Part shown: in pieces, positions 7,789-16,687 of the stretch
Numbering within the stretch: position 1 is the first letter of the stretch
Layout: the number at the start of each line of letters is the position of its first letter
Assembly: GCA_002083395.1 (NCBI GenBank)
Contig: LWDH01000038.1
Location: forward strand, 1 to 38,501
Direction of reading: 5' to 3'
Length of the DNA: 38,501 nucleotides
DNA from: Proteobacteria bacterium SG_bin4
GTDB taxonomy: Bacteria; Pseudomonadota; Gammaproteobacteria; Burkholderiales; Nitrosomonadaceae
Program-made: the position numbers and the translations under genes
Notes under the pieces: model-generated
Told to the model about the DNA's origin: nothing
Seen by the model: only the letters and a program-made list of their open reading frames with translations
Databases searched by the model: none

Positions 7789-10182
7789 CTAACGTTGCAT
7801 TTGCCAACGTTTCAGTAGTAATGAATTGCTGATGACTGATACCGAACTCATGGCCATGGCGGCACCCGCGATAACGGGGTTGAGCATACCGATAGCCGCT
7901 AACGGAATTCCCAGCGTATTGTATACAAATGCGAAGAAAAGATTTTGGCGGATTTTTTTTAACGTAGCACGCGACAGGGAAATGGCATCAGCCACGCTCA
8001 TCAGGTCATTGCGCACCAGCGTGATATCAGCGGCTTCAATTGCGACATCTGAGCCGGCGCCGATGGCAAAGCCGACGTCTGCAGCAGCCAGCGCGGGTGC
8101 GTCGTTAATGCCGTCGCCTACCATGGCTGTGAACCGGTTGGTAGCTTTTATTTTTTTTACGGCTGCGGCTTTGTCGGCTGGCAATACTTCAGCCTGGAAA
8201 TGCGTAATACCGGCTTGCTGAGCAATCGCAGCAGCAGTCACGGCGTTATCGCCGGTTAACATGATGACCTCGATTCCTAATGATTGCAATCGCTCCACGG
8301 CATGGCGGGAAGTAGCACGCATGCGATCAGCTATCGCGAGATAGCCGAGAATTTTGCCAGTGTTATTGGAAATTTCGGCGATACCGATTACAGTTTTTCC
8401 TTCCGATTGTAAGCGATTGATTTGCCGCTCATCCAAATGGATTCCCTGCTGCTTAAGTAATTTGGGTGAACCGACCCAATAGCGGGTGCCGTCGATCTGC
8501 GCAGTAATACCGCCGCCTGTAATTGCTGTGAAATCTTGAATCGATTGCAACGTGAGCTGCATTTGCTTGGCATGTTCGAGGATTGCACGAGCCAAAGGGT
8601 GTTCCGATCCTTGTTCAAGGGAAGCCGCAATGCGCAACAAGTCCAATGAATTGTAAGAATCTGAGGGGATAATATCTGTAACTTCCGGTTTGCCTTCGGT
8701 CAATGTACCGGTTTTATCAACGATGACGGTTTGAATTTTTTCGGCATGCTCCAATGCTGCGGCATTCTTAACCAGTACACCGATTTGTGCGCCACGGCCG
8801 GTACCTACCATGATGGCGGTGGGTGTAGCGAGTCCCAGTGCGCAAGGGCAAGCGATCACAAGCACTGAAACTGCATTAATGAGTGCGGTTACAAAATCGC
8901 CGGTGAGCCAACCAGTGATTGCAAAAGTCAAGAAACTGACGATTACGACAATCGGCACAAATATTCCCGAGATGGTATCCGCCATGCGTTGAATCGGTGC
9001 TTTCGAGCCTTGCGCTTCTTCGACTAAATGAATAATGGCTGCCAATTGCGTTTGCATGCCGACACTGGTGGCGCGGCACTTGAGAAATCCCTGTTGATTT
9101 TGCGTGGCAGCGAAAACCTTAGCGCCGATTTCTTTACTGACGGGTAAGCTTTCACCCGTGAGCATCGATTCATTGACATTGGATGATCCTTCAATGACGA
9201 CCCCATCGACTGGAAAATTTTCTCCCGCACGTACCAGGAAAATATCATCGACTTGTAAACTGCTGGCCGGTACCTCGATGATTTCCCCATGGCGTTCGAC
9301 ACGAGCAGTTTTGGGTTGCAGCCTGATCAATGCCTCGATGGCTTCAGAAGTTTTGCCTTTGGCGCGGGCTTCCATCAATTTTCCCAGCAAAACCAGAGTG
9401 ATGATAGCTGCGCTAGCTTCGAAATAAACATGCTGATTCAATCCGAACGCTGTGACTGCGGCACTGAAAAAATAAGCCATGCTGGTACCCAATGCGATCA
9501 GTACATCCATATTGGCGCTACCGCTTCGCAGAGAATGCCAGCCGCCGATATAAAACCGGCGTCCGATCCAGAATTGCACTGGGGTGGCCAGTAACCACTG
9601 CAGCCATTGCGGCAATAAATCCATTTCGTGCCCAGTAAACATTGCTCCCATTTGCAACACCAGCGGCAATGTGAGGATTGCCGAGATCTTGAATAAACGC
9701 AACTCTGCTTGATAAGCAGCCGCGCGCTTGGCTTTCTGCTCTGCGTGAGTATTTTCACTGATTTCGTTGGCGTCATAACCTGCTGTTACGATCGCATCGA
9801 TTAATTGCTGTATCGTCACGACACCTGGCATGAAATTAACCCGGGCGATTTCTGTGGCCACGTTGACCGTGGCGGTAACGCCTGGCAGTGTATTAAGCGC
9901 TTTTTCAATATGATCGGCGCAAGCAGCGCATGTCATGTGATGGATTTGCAGTTGAACTGAACGTGGTGTGACATGAAATCCGGCTTTTTCGATCGCCTGA
10001 ATCAGTTTCCCAGCATTGACCTGATTCTCATCATAATTGACTAGCGCTTTCTCATTGGCGAAATTCACAACTGCATGAACACTTGAAAGTTTGTTTAAAT
10101 TCTTTTCGATGCGCGAAGCACAAGCAGCACATGTCATGCCCTCGATAGGTAGTTCAATGCGCTTAAGAGCCGGTGAGTTCAC
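7789..10182 (-). CDS. copA: Copper-exporting P1B-type ATPase CopA
   Basis: I choose the GTG at 10182 because GGAG lies five bases upstream (10191-10188); an ATG 69 bp further up lacks this and overlaps the preceding gene. The resulting 797 residues hold two HMA domains (GMTCAACA at 15-22 and a second CAAC at 85-88), eight expected membrane helices, the actuator TGES (342-345), the channel motif CPC (445-447), the phosphorylation site DKTGT (489-493), the SEHP histidine motif and GDGINDAP. CPC with a paired HMA domain identifies Cu(I) (or Ag(I)) export to the periplasm. It is the middle gene of a minus-strand operon with a SlyB-like gene before it and copZ after it. No CueR-type regulator gene is nearby. 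Confidence 0.94.
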   Translation of the reverse strand: MNSPALKRIELPIEGMTCAACASRIEKNLNKLSSVHAVVNFANEKALVNYDENQVNAGKLIQAIEKAGFHVTPRSVQLQIHHMTCAACADHIEKALNTLPGVTATVNVATEIARVNFMPGVVTIQQLIDAIVTAGYDANEISENTHAEQKAKRAAAYQAELRLFKISAILTLPLVLQMGAMFTGHEMDLLPQWLQWLLATPVQFWIGRRFYIGGWHSLRSGSANMDVLIALGTSMAYFFSAAVTAFGLNQHVYFEASAAIITLVLLGKLMEARAKGKTSEAIEALIRLQPKTARVERHGEIIEVPASSLQVDDIFLVRAGENFPVDGVVIEGSSNVNESMLTGESLPVSKEIGAKVFAATQNQQGFLKCRATSVGMQTQLAAIIHLVEEAQGSKAPIQRMADTISGIFVPIVVIVSFLTFAITGWLTGDFVTALINAVSVLVIACPCALGLATPTAIMVGTGRGAQIGVLVKNAAALEHAEKIQTVIVDKTGTLTEGKPEVTDIIPSDSYNSLDLLRIAASLEQGSEHPLARAILEHAKQMQLTLQSIQDFTAITGGGITAQIDGTRYWVGSPKLLKQQGIHLDERQINRLQSEGKTVIGIAEISNNTGKILGYLAIADRMRATSRHAVERLQSLGIEVIMLTGDNAVTAAAIAQQAGITHFQAEVLPADKAAAVKKIKATNRFTAMVGDGINDAPALAAADVGFAIGAGSDVAIEAADITLVRNDLMSVADAISLSRATLKKIRQNLFFAFVYNTLGIPLAAIGMLNPVIAGAAMAMSSVSVISNSLLLKRWQMQR

Positions 10183-10222
10183 AGATTCTCCAAAAATTAA
10201 ACCCTGAATAAGAAAAGCTTGA

Positions 10223-10840
10223 TCAGCGGTCAAGGACCAAGCCGCCATCAACCCATCTCACCCGGTCACCTTGATGAAAATTGGCCGCATCCGGCAGATT
10301 GATAATCGCTTGCCTACCGTCATTCATGGTGATTCCGATTTGATACAGGCTACCGGGGTGAACGATATTTCCACCGTGACTATGCTGATAAGAGTCCCTG
10401 ATTTCCGGGTGATTGATCACTGGATGGGGATGCGATTGTTGCAGCACTTCACGCGCAATGGTACCGGCCACGACTCCGCTGGCGATGGCATTGAGCCCCG
10501 GCCCTTGCCCGAGTTTATTCACGAAATTGACGATGCCGCAGTTGCTGCACCCGGCTTGCGGTGCTTGCCGATGGCTGCTGCCAGCATCGGTGCTTTTAAT
10601 GCTGATGCTGTTACGTGGCGCACCAATGGCTGTTCCGATGCGATGAATCGTTCTAGGCGGTTTGTCCACACCGGGTGGTGTTGCCGGGTGCTGCATCGGG
10701 TTTTGCGGCTGTGTGATTGATTGATGGTTTGATTCACTAGCCGGTTGTTGCGCTACCGCAATGGCAGTAGCCGCGATCATGAAAATCAACGTTACTACCG
10801 TTTTTTTGGTGACAACCGTTGCATTAATGATAATCGGCAT
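10223..10840 (-). CDS. Exported SlyB-like protein with a His-rich segment and a CxxC motif
   Basis: I choose the ATG at 10840 because AAGGGG precedes it; the longer frame to 10876 lacks a ribosome site. The 205-residue product has a signal peptide (hydrophobic 14-29, cleavage near AVAQQ), a Pro/Gln-rich low-complexity region (30-70), a CSNC motif at 98-101, a Gly/Ala segment (111-130) like half of a glycine-zipper, six histidines between 137 and 161, and a C-terminal domain (about 162-205) resembling SlyB-type proteins (MNDGRQ...GDRVRWVDG). Related proteins carry a second glycine-rich helix where the histidines now sit. The gene is 40 bp upstream of copA on the same strand, so a periplasmic copper-related role is a reasonable inference, not shown. 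Confidence 0.65.
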   Translation of the reverse strand: MPIIINATVVTKKTVVTLIFMIAATAIAVAQQPASESNHQSITQPQNPMQHPATPPGVDKPPRTIHRIGTAIGAPRNSISIKSTDAGSSHRQAPQAGCSNCGIVNFVNKLGQGPGLNAIASGVVAGTIAREVLQQSHPHPVINHPEIRDSYQHSHGGNIVHPGSLYQIGITMNDGRQAIINLPDAANFHQGDRVRWVDGGLVLDR

Positions 10841-10872
10841 TATTAATCCCCTTTTGTGGCAGCTTGGACATC

Positions 10873-10899
10873 CCATTGGATACGCTAGCGCACCAATGG
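10873..10899 (-). promoter_or_regulatory. Operator-like dyad upstream of the copper operon
   Basis: CCATTGG (10873-10879) and CCAATGG (10893-10899) form a perfect 7-bp inverted repeat, and between them lies CGCTAGCG, itself an 8-bp palindrome. The structure is 33 bp upstream of the first gene of the copper operon. On the minus strand a TATATT hexamer lies just before it, so the dyad would cover the start of transcription. A metal-responsive regulator site is inferred only. Confidence 0.45.
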
Positions 10900-10954
10900 T
10901 TTCAATATAACGGCGTCTACCGGTTGCGGGTGGTTGACTTGATAGGGTTAAGTT

Positions 10955-11749
10955 TCAATCTTTTTTCTGGGATGTGTCTTCGTTGTCGAGTGGATTCTTT
11001 TCCGGATGCGGTACCGGTTCCGCGGGTAGCTTTTGAGATTGTTGTTGAGCCATCATAATGGCGATCATGATGCCCAGTTCATAGAGAAGACATAAAGGCA
11101 CGGCCAGCATGAATTGTGAAATAACATCCGGCGGCGTGAAAATTGCAGCAATAACAAACGCGCCGACGATGACATAAGGCCGTATTTCCTTCAGTTTTTC
11201 AACTGTGATAACACCCGTCCGGACAAGCACGATAACAAAGATCGGAACTTCAAATGTGACGCCGAATGCCATAAACATCGATAGTACGAAGCTGAGATAT
11301 TTACTGATATCGGTCATTACAGCAACGCCGTCCGGTGCAAAATAAGTTATGAATTCAAAGACCACCGGTAGTGCGGCAAAGTAAGCAAACGCCATTCCTA
11401 GAAAAAATAATAAGCTGCTGCCAATCACAATCGGCAGCGCCAAGCGTTTTTCATGCGTATAAAGCCCGGGTGCAACGAAAGCCCAGATTTGGAATAGGGT
11501 ATGCGGTAGCGTGATTACGAATGCCAGCATCATCGCAACTTGCATCGGTACAAAGAAAGGCGTTGCGACATCGGTAGCGATCATTTGACCGCCTTGCGGC
11601 AGTTTTTCGAGTAACGGTTGCGCCAACAGGGTATAAAGTTCGCGTGCAAAAAAAGCGCACGGCAAAAATCCGATCAGCAACACACCCAGGATACGTATTA
11701 TTCTGGCACGTAATTCGACTAAGTGTGATAAGAATGAGCCTTCAAGCAT
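10955..11749 (-). CDS. tatC: Sec-independent protein translocase subunit TatC
   Basis: The 264-residue product has six transmembrane helices and the family pattern from the start (SHLVELRARI near residues 8-17), a Pro-rich periplasmic loop and the conserved FxxP-type glutamate region (TFEVPIF). TatC binds the twin-arginine signal peptide with TatB and recruits TatA, moving folded, cofactor-loaded proteins across the inner membrane. A long polar tail (about 235-264) follows the last helix. It lies 21 bp downstream of tatB and closes the run of genes that starts with hisC. No clear intrinsic terminator follows. Confidence 0.95.
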   Translation of the reverse strand: MLEGSFLSHLVELRARIIRILGVLLIGFLPCAFFARELYTLLAQPLLEKLPQGGQMIATDVATPFFVPMQVAMMLAFVITLPHTLFQIWAFVAPGLYTHEKRLALPIVIGSSLLFFLGMAFAYFAALPVVFEFITYFAPDGVAVMTDISKYLSFVLSMFMAFGVTFEVPIFVIVLVRTGVITVEKLKEIRPYVIVGAFVIAAIFTPPDVISQFMLAVPLCLLYELGIMIAIMMAQQQSQKLPAEPVPHPEKNPLDNEDTSQKKD

Positions 11750-11770
11750 GGCGATTGCAATGGGAAGAGA

Positions 11771-12172
11771 TCAATTGTTTTTGCTATTATCGACCGAGTT
11801 AATTGAAGAGGGAGAAGCGTGATCGGGTTGTGATCGGGAAGATTCGATCGCCGCATCTTGTATGATGGTTTGATCAGCGGCTGATTTCGGTTCGTTTGCG
11901 CCATCATCAATGGCCGTTTTTAAGTGATCGGCATGTTGCTGTACGGAATCTTCGATGGAATGAACCGTTTCCTGCATGGAATGATGCATTTTTTTCAATT
12001 CTTCCATGCGCATTTCGTTATGGATATCTGTTCTGATGCTATAAACAAAGCTGCGGCAGCGGCCATATAAGTGACCGATGGTGCGCGCAACGGCTGGTAA
12101 CCGTTCCGGTCCGATCACAATCAACGCTACCATCGAGATAACCAGTAATTCCATGAAACTGATGTCAAACAT
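11771..12172 (-). CDS. tatB: Sec-independent protein translocase subunit TatB
   Basis: The 133-residue protein starts with MFDISFMELL, one membrane helix (about 6-21), the IGPERLP hinge at about 20-26 and an amphipathic helix; this short periplasmic start and GPERLP are diagnostic of TatB against TatA. A long polar, low-complexity tail follows. TatB forms the twin-arginine receptor together with TatC. It sits between tatA (79 bp upstream) and tatC (21 bp downstream), the usual tatABC order. Confidence 0.94.
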   Translation of the reverse strand: MFDISFMELLVISMVALIVIGPERLPAVARTIGHLYGRCRSFVYSIRTDIHNEMRMEELKKMHHSMQETVHSIEDSVQQHADHLKTAIDDGANEPKSAADQTIIQDAAIESSRSQPDHASPSSINSVDNSKNN

Positions 12173-12251
12173 GCTTTTTCTTAAACAGGATTATGACGAT
12201 TAAAGAAGTCGGGGCGGGCATGCGAAATATGACCTCAATTCCGATCAGCCA

Positions 12252-12572
12252 CTAGGTTTTGGAATTGGTTGTGTTTCTGATATCGGTGTCAGTTACTGTG
12301 CCAGGAGTCTGTTGCGATGCATTTTTTCCGGATACTGTGCCGGTATTATTTTCTTTAGGCGTGTGGAAAGTAGCATCCTTCATGGCTGAGACTTCAATGA
12401 CTGCTTGTTCCGGCTGAGAAGATTTTTCGGTTTCTGACTCTTTCATGCCGTCTTTGAATCCTCTGATGGCACTTCCGAGATCGCTGCCAAGATTACGCAA
12501 TTTTTTGGTACCGAATACCAGAGCAACAATGATTAGTACAATAATCCAATGCCAAATACTGAATGTACCCAT
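12252..12572 (-). CDS. tatA: Sec-independent protein translocase subunit TatA
   Basis: The 106-residue protein has one N-terminal membrane helix (about 6-20), the FGTKKLRNLGSDLG hinge and amphipathic helix that define TatA, and a polar tail of about 60 residues, longer than in many homologues. TatA oligomers form the pore or membrane-thinning patch of twin-arginine export. It follows the HIT gene by 32 bp. No additional tatE-like copy is seen in the window. Confidence 0.94.
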   Translation of the reverse strand: MGTFSIWHWIIVLIIVALVFGTKKLRNLGSDLGSAIRGFKDGMKESETEKSSQPEQAVIEVSAMKDATFHTPKENNTGTVSGKNASQQTPGTVTDTDIRNTTNSKT

Positions 12573-12604
12573 TATTTTCTCCTATTACTCATGGGTTTGA
12601 TGGA

Positions 12605-12955
12605 TCAACCGTGGTGAATCATACCAGGTAATCGTTCACGTCCGCCGATGATATGAAAATGTAAATGAAACACTTCTTGCCCGCCGATCCGGCCGGTATT
12701 GATAATGGTACGGAAACCATCATCGCACCCTTGCTCTTTAGCAAGTTTAGGTGCCAATAGTAGCATTTTTCCAATTAACGCTTGATGACACTCTTGCACG
12801 TCAGCAAGAGATTCGATATGCAGTTTGGGAATCAACAGGAAATGAACGGGAGCAACCGGATGAATGTCATTGAATGCAAGAATATCTTCATCTTCGTAAA
12901 TTCTGTGTGAAGGGATTTCTCTTCTTGCGATTTTGCAGAAAATACAATTGTCCAT
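12605..12955 (-). CDS. Histidine triad (HIT) nucleotide-binding protein, HinT-like
   Basis: The 116-residue protein carries the full triad HLHFHII near residues 96-102 and the N-terminal CIFCKIARREIP typical of HinT. These enzymes hydrolyse purine nucleoside phosphoramidates such as AMP-lysine or adenylated intermediates. The gene begins three bases after the hisE stop and precedes tatA, which is a conserved betaproteobacterial order; the reason for the linkage to histidine synthesis is not known to me. The N-terminal cysteines could bind zinc. Confidence 0.92.
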   Translation of the reverse strand: MDNCIFCKIARREIPSHRIYEDEDILAFNDIHPVAPVHFLLIPKLHIESLADVQECHQALIGKMLLLAPKLAKEQGCDDGFRTIINTGRIGGQEVFHLHFHIIGGRERLPGMIHHG

Positions 12956-12958
12956 GCA

Positions 12959-13285
12959 TTACTCCTTTTTGCGTGATGCTTTCTCTGTAATTCCGGAGAC
13001 ACCTTCCCGTCTTTCAAGTTCTTTTAACACATCATCCGGAGTGAGTCCGTGATGGGCGAGCAGAACCAAGCAATGAAACCAGAGATCGGCGGTTTCATAG
13101 ATGATTTGCTCCAGATTACCATCCTTCGACGCCATCAAAGTCTCGGCGGATTCTTCTGCAATTTTCTTAAGGATTTTGTCGTGTCCGCCGTGAAGAAGCT
13201 TGGCGACATAGGAGCTATCGGCATCTGCGGATTTGCGTGACTCGATCGTCTCTGCCAGGCGATGAAGAATGGTGGTATTGGTCAT
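12959..13285 (-). CDS. hisE: Phosphoribosyl-ATP pyrophosphatase HisE
   Basis: The ATG at 13285 gives 108 residues and overlaps the hisI stop by ATGA; a longer frame to 13336 would lie within hisI and is rejected. The product has the all-alpha MazG-like fold signature: HDKILKKIAEESAETLMAS carries the Glu residues for magnesium, followed by ETADLWFH. HisE removes pyrophosphate from phosphoribosyl-ATP, the second step of histidine synthesis. In many bacteria it is fused to HisI; here the two are separate but translationally coupled. Confidence 0.94.
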   Translation of the reverse strand: MTNTTILHRLAETIESRKSADADSSYVAKLLHGGHDKILKKIAEESAETLMASKDGNLEQIIYETADLWFHCLVLLAHHGLTPDDVLKELERREGVSGITEKASRKKE

Positions 13286-13674
13286 TTCGAATAAATTTTT
13301 TCCGGATCTTTGATGACAGGTGCTGTGATCACCCACTCGGTGCCTTCGAGTTTCTGAAAGAAACAGTTATGCCGGCCGGTGTGGCAGGCAATGCCGCCGA
13401 TTTGGTCAACCATCAGGAGTAAAACATCTTCGTCACAATCCAAATAAATCTCTTTGACTTTTTGAGTGTGCCCGGATTCTTCCCCTTTATGCCAAAGTTT
13501 TTTACGAGAACGCGACCAATACACCGCTTCGCCTTTTTCAACGGTCATTTTAAGCGCGTCGCGGTTCATCCAGGCGAACATTAGAATTTTACCGCTACCG
13601 ATTTCTTGCGTGATAACGGGTATTAGCCCATCTTCCGACCAGTTAATTTTGTTGAGCCAGGTGTCAGATTGCAT
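13282..13674 (-). CDS. hisI: Phosphoribosyl-AMP cyclohydrolase HisI
   Basis: The ATG at 13674 gives 130 residues starting MQSDTWLNKINW, which matches the usual N terminus of the family; the longer TTG start at 13743 overlaps hisF and adds unrelated sequence. The zinc and magnesium sites are visible as LDCDED and the Cys/His cluster ACHTGRHNC in the C-terminal half. HisI opens the purine ring of phosphoribosyl-AMP, the third step of histidine synthesis. The gene is 52 bp downstream of hisF and its stop overlaps hisE. No good ribosome site is evident, so translation may depend on readthrough from hisF. Confidence 0.93.
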   Translation of the reverse strand: MQSDTWLNKINWSEDGLIPVITQEIGSGKILMFAWMNRDALKMTVEKGEAVYWSRSRKKLWHKGEESGHTQKVKEIYLDCDEDVLLLMVDQIGGIACHTGRHNCFFQKLEGTEWVITAPVIKDPEKIYSK

Positions 13675-13726
13675 TTTATAGACCGTGTCGGGTGTTGAGA
13701 AACATGAATTTCCAATAATTCTAGCA

Positions 13727-14500
13727 TTATAAACGCACTTCAATACCGTGTTGTGCCATATGCTGCTTGGCCTGCTGGATGGTAAATTCTCCGTAGTGGA
13801 AGATGCTGGCTGCTAACACAGCATCGGCATGACCTTGCAAAATGCCATCAACGAGATGATCCAGATTGCCGACTCCGCCGCTGGCGATAACCGGGATGTC
13901 AATAGCGTCAGCGATTGTACGTGTCAAGGCGATATCAAAGCCATTGCGCGTGCCGTCTCTATCCATGCTGGTAAGCAATATTTCGCCAGCACCCAGAGAT
14001 TGCATTTTCTGAGCCCATTCGATAGCGTCAATACCGGTTGCCTTGCGTCCCCCATGCGTGAAGACTTCCCAACGCGGTGAGTCATTCGGCGAATTGACTT
14101 GTTTGGCGTCAATCGCTACTACAATACATTGCGAACCATAATGATCGGATGCATCCGCCACCAATTGCGGATTCAGTACCGCCGATGTGTTAATGCTTAC
14201 TTTGTCCGCGCCAGCATTAAGCAGGCGCCGGACATCATCGACTTGACGTACGCCACCGCCAACCGTTAGCGGGATAAAAACCTGTGCTGCAACCTCTTCA
14301 ATTATGTGAAGAATCAGGTCGCGATTGTCGGAGCTGGCAGTGATGTCAAGAAAAGTCAATTCATCCGCACCTTGTTCGTCATAGCGGCGGGAAATTTCCA
14401 CTGGATCGCCCGCATCGCGCAACTCTACAAAATTAATGCCTTTGACGACACGCCCATTAGTCACATCCAGACAAGGAATAATACGTTTAGCGAGGCTCAT
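13727..14500 (-). CDS. hisF: Imidazole glycerol phosphate synthase cyclase subunit HisF
   Basis: The 257-residue TIM barrel starts with LAKRIIPCLDV, where D12 is the first catalytic aspartate; the second lies in VVVAIDAK. Phosphate loops appear as VGGGVR and ASGGVGN. HisF takes ammonia from HisH and converts PRFAR to imidazole glycerol phosphate and AICAR. It follows hisA at 69 bp. Length and motifs are fully normal. Confidence 0.96.
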   Translation of the reverse strand: MSLAKRIIPCLDVTNGRVVKGINFVELRDAGDPVEISRRYDEQGADELTFLDITASSDNRDLILHIIEEVAAQVFIPLTVGGGVRQVDDVRRLLNAGADKVSINTSAVLNPQLVADASDHYGSQCIVVAIDAKQVNSPNDSPRWEVFTHGGRKATGIDAIEWAQKMQSLGAGEILLTSMDRDGTRNGFDIALTRTIADAIDIPVIASGGVGNLDHLVDGILQGHADAVLAASIFHYGEFTIQQAKQHMAQHGIEVRL

Positions 14501-14569
14501 TTGATTATTTAAAGCCGGAATTGAAAAAAGAAGGGATGAGATGAGTAAGACTGGAAACTGGATTTTTGA

Positions 14570-15325
14570 TTAAGGGATATTATGTTCGCTGCTGAGCTTG
14601 TCGGCCAATATCTGGGCTTCTTTAAAGTTCAGTGAACCTTCATAAATTGCACGTCCGGTGATTGCACCCATAATACCTTCATACTCAACCTCACATAATT
14701 TATGCACATCTTGAATGTTGGTAATGCCGCCGCTGGCGATGACAGGTATGGTGAGTTCCCTGGCCAATTCAACCGTTGCTTCGATGTTGACGCCGCTAAG
14801 CATGCCATCTCTGCCGATATCCGTATAGACGATAGCCTCCACTCCGTAGCCCTCAAATTTCTTGGCCAGGTCAATGACGTCATGCCCGGTCACTTTGGAC
14901 CAACCATCAACAGCGACTTTTCCTTCTTTTGCATCTAATCCGACAATGATTTGGCCCGGGAAGGCATTGCAGGCGTCTTGCAGGAAACCAGGGATTTTAA
15001 TGGCGGCTGTACCGATGATGATGTAGGAAATACCGTCATCCAGGTAACGTTCAATGGTATCGAGATCGCGGATCCCTCCGCCCAATTGAATTGGAATTTG
15101 ACCTCCCAAGGCTTCCACAATTTCAAGAATGGCCGCTTCGTTTCTCGGTTTTCCAGCGAATGCGCCATTTAAATCAACCAGATGAAGTCTACGTGCGCCT
15201 TGACTGAGCCAATGGGCCGCCATTTCTCCAGGTTTTTCAGAAAATACCGTGGCATCCTCCATGACACCCTGTTTGAGACGAACACAATGCCCATCTTTAA
15301 GATCTATTGCAGGAATAATCAGCAT
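14570..15325 (-). CDS. hisA: ProFAR isomerase HisA
   Basis: The 251-residue TIM barrel begins MLIIPAIDLKDG with the catalytic aspartate at residue 8; the second catalytic aspartate is in VYTDIGRDGM. Two half-barrel phosphate loops, LGGGIR and ASGGI, are present. HisA carries out the Amadori rearrangement of ProFAR to PRFAR, the fourth step of histidine synthesis. It lies between hisH and hisF as usual. No sign of the dual HisA/TrpF (PriA) type is evident, since this is a proteobacterial context. Confidence 0.96.
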   Translation of the reverse strand: MLIIPAIDLKDGHCVRLKQGVMEDATVFSEKPGEMAAHWLSQGARRLHLVDLNGAFAGKPRNEAAILEIVEALGGQIPIQLGGGIRDLDTIERYLDDGISYIIIGTAAIKIPGFLQDACNAFPGQIIVGLDAKEGKVAVDGWSKVTGHDVIDLAKKFEGYGVEAIVYTDIGRDGMLSGVNIEATVELARELTIPVIASGGITNIQDVHKLCEVEYEGIMGAITGRAIYEGSLNFKEAQILADKLSSEHNIP

Positions 15326-15388
15326 AGCTTAATCATGAATAATAATTGATGAAAGTTAAGTGATAAAAAAACAGTATGTTGTTTTCTT

Positions 15389-16033
15389 TTAGCCGTGCGG
15401 TATCCATTTTGTAAAATTACTCAATAAAGTTAATCCTGCTATTTGGCTTTTTTCTGGATGAAACTGTACCGCGAAAATATTATCTTTTGCAATGGCGCAA
15501 GTAAATGGAAAAGGATACTGGCTCTGTGCTGCAATCGATGTTGGGTCGGTAGTTTCAACGTAATAGCTATGTACAAAATAAAAACGTGAATCTTCGCCAA
15601 TGCCCTGCCAAAGCGGATGTTTATGTGTTTGATGAACTTGATTCCAACCCATATGAGGGACCTTAAGTTTCTGACCATCGGCATTTTTCATTTTGGATAC
15701 AGGAAAATGCACAACTTTTCCCGGCAAAATATTTAAACCTTTGACGTTTCCTTCTTCGCTTTCTTCAAACAGCATTTGTAAGCCCAGGCAAATGCCAAGA
15801 TAAGGTTTGTGAGTCGCAGCTTCAATGACGGCTTCTCGCAATCCCCGCGTCTCCAGTTCATGGATACAGTTGCGCATCGACCCTTGGCCCGGAACGACGA
15901 TCCGATCAGCTTTAGAGACCTCATGCGGATCGCTGGTGACTGTAATCGACGCGGACGGCGCAACATGTTCAAACGCTTTTTGCACGGAACGCAAATTTCC
16001 CATGCCGTAATCAACAATTGCAATATCAATCAT
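15389..16033 (-). CDS. hisH: Imidazole glycerol phosphate synthase glutaminase subunit HisH
   Basis: The ATG at 16033 gives 214 residues starting MIDIAIVDYGMGN, the normal family start; the longer frame to 16111 overlaps hisB and is rejected. The nucleophile is C82 in LGICLGLQ and the His/Glu pair is in QFHPEKS near the C terminus. This class I glutamine amidotransferase feeds ammonia to HisF. It starts 28 bp after the hisB stop. Confidence 0.95.
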   Translation of the reverse strand: MIDIAIVDYGMGNLRSVQKAFEHVAPSASITVTSDPHEVSKADRIVVPGQGSMRNCIHELETRGLREAVIEAATHKPYLGICLGLQMLFEESEEGNVKGLNILPGKVVHFPVSKMKNADGQKLKVPHMGWNQVHQTHKHPLWQGIGEDSRFYFVHSYYVETTDPTSIAAQSQYPFPFTCAIAKDNIFAVQFHPEKSQIAGLTLLSNFTKWIPHG

Positions 16034-16061
16034 ACAATGTGGTGTGGTGGAACTCGGATGC

Positions 16062-16649
16062 TTATAACGAGCCTTTAGTAGATGGAATAATGCCGGCAGC
16101 CGCCGGATCATGTTCTATTGCCATGCGCAGCGCGCGTCCAAATGCTTTAAATATAGTTTCTGCCTGATGATGGGCATTTTTTCCAGATAAATTATCGATA
16201 TGTAAAGTTATTAGCGCGTGATTGGTAAGTCCTTGGAAGAATTCATGAATGAGATCCACGTCAAATTCACCGATCCGCGCTCTGGTAAATTCGACATTAA
16301 AGACCAATCCCGGACGTCCGGATAGGTCTATGACAACACGCGATAATGCTTCATCCAGAGGGACATAGGCATGTCCATAGCGGCGCAGGCCTTTTTTGTC
16401 CCCTGCTGCTTGAATCAGCGCCTGGCCCAAAGTAATACCAATGTCCTCGACCGTGTGATGCGCATCGATATGGAGATCACCTTTTGCGGCTACTTCAAGA
16501 TCAATCATGCCATGCCGCGAAATTTGATCGAGCATGTGATCCAAAAAAGGGACACCAGTTTCCAAAACTGACTTACCCGTCCCATCCAGATTGAGATGGA
16601 TACTGATTTGGGTTTCCAATGTGTTTCGAATGATTTGTGCTCGACGCAT
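16062..16649 (-). CDS. hisB: Imidazoleglycerol-phosphate dehydratase HisB
   Basis: The 195-residue protein is the monofunctional form, without the N-terminal histidinol phosphatase found in enterobacteria. Two manganese-binding motifs are visible: DAHHTVED and NAHHQAE. GVPFLDHMLDQ is another family hallmark. It dehydrates imidazole glycerol phosphate to imidazole acetol phosphate. It sits 38 bp downstream of hisC. A separate histidinol-phosphatase gene must exist outside the window. Confidence 0.96.
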   Translation of the reverse strand: MRRAQIIRNTLETQISIHLNLDGTGKSVLETGVPFLDHMLDQISRHGMIDLEVAAKGDLHIDAHHTVEDIGITLGQALIQAAGDKKGLRRYGHAYVPLDEALSRVVIDLSGRPGLVFNVEFTRARIGEFDVDLIHEFFQGLTNHALITLHIDNLSGKNAHHQAETIFKAFGRALRMAIEHDPAAAGIIPSTKGSL

Positions 16650-16687
16650 AGAAAAGCTTGGATGGATTGAACAGGGTTTAGCTGGTT

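Noticed and set aside
10183..10251. Longer ATG start for CopA
   Set aside because: No ribosome site, and it overlaps the preceding gene by 29 bp, while GTG at 10182 has GGAG at good spacing.
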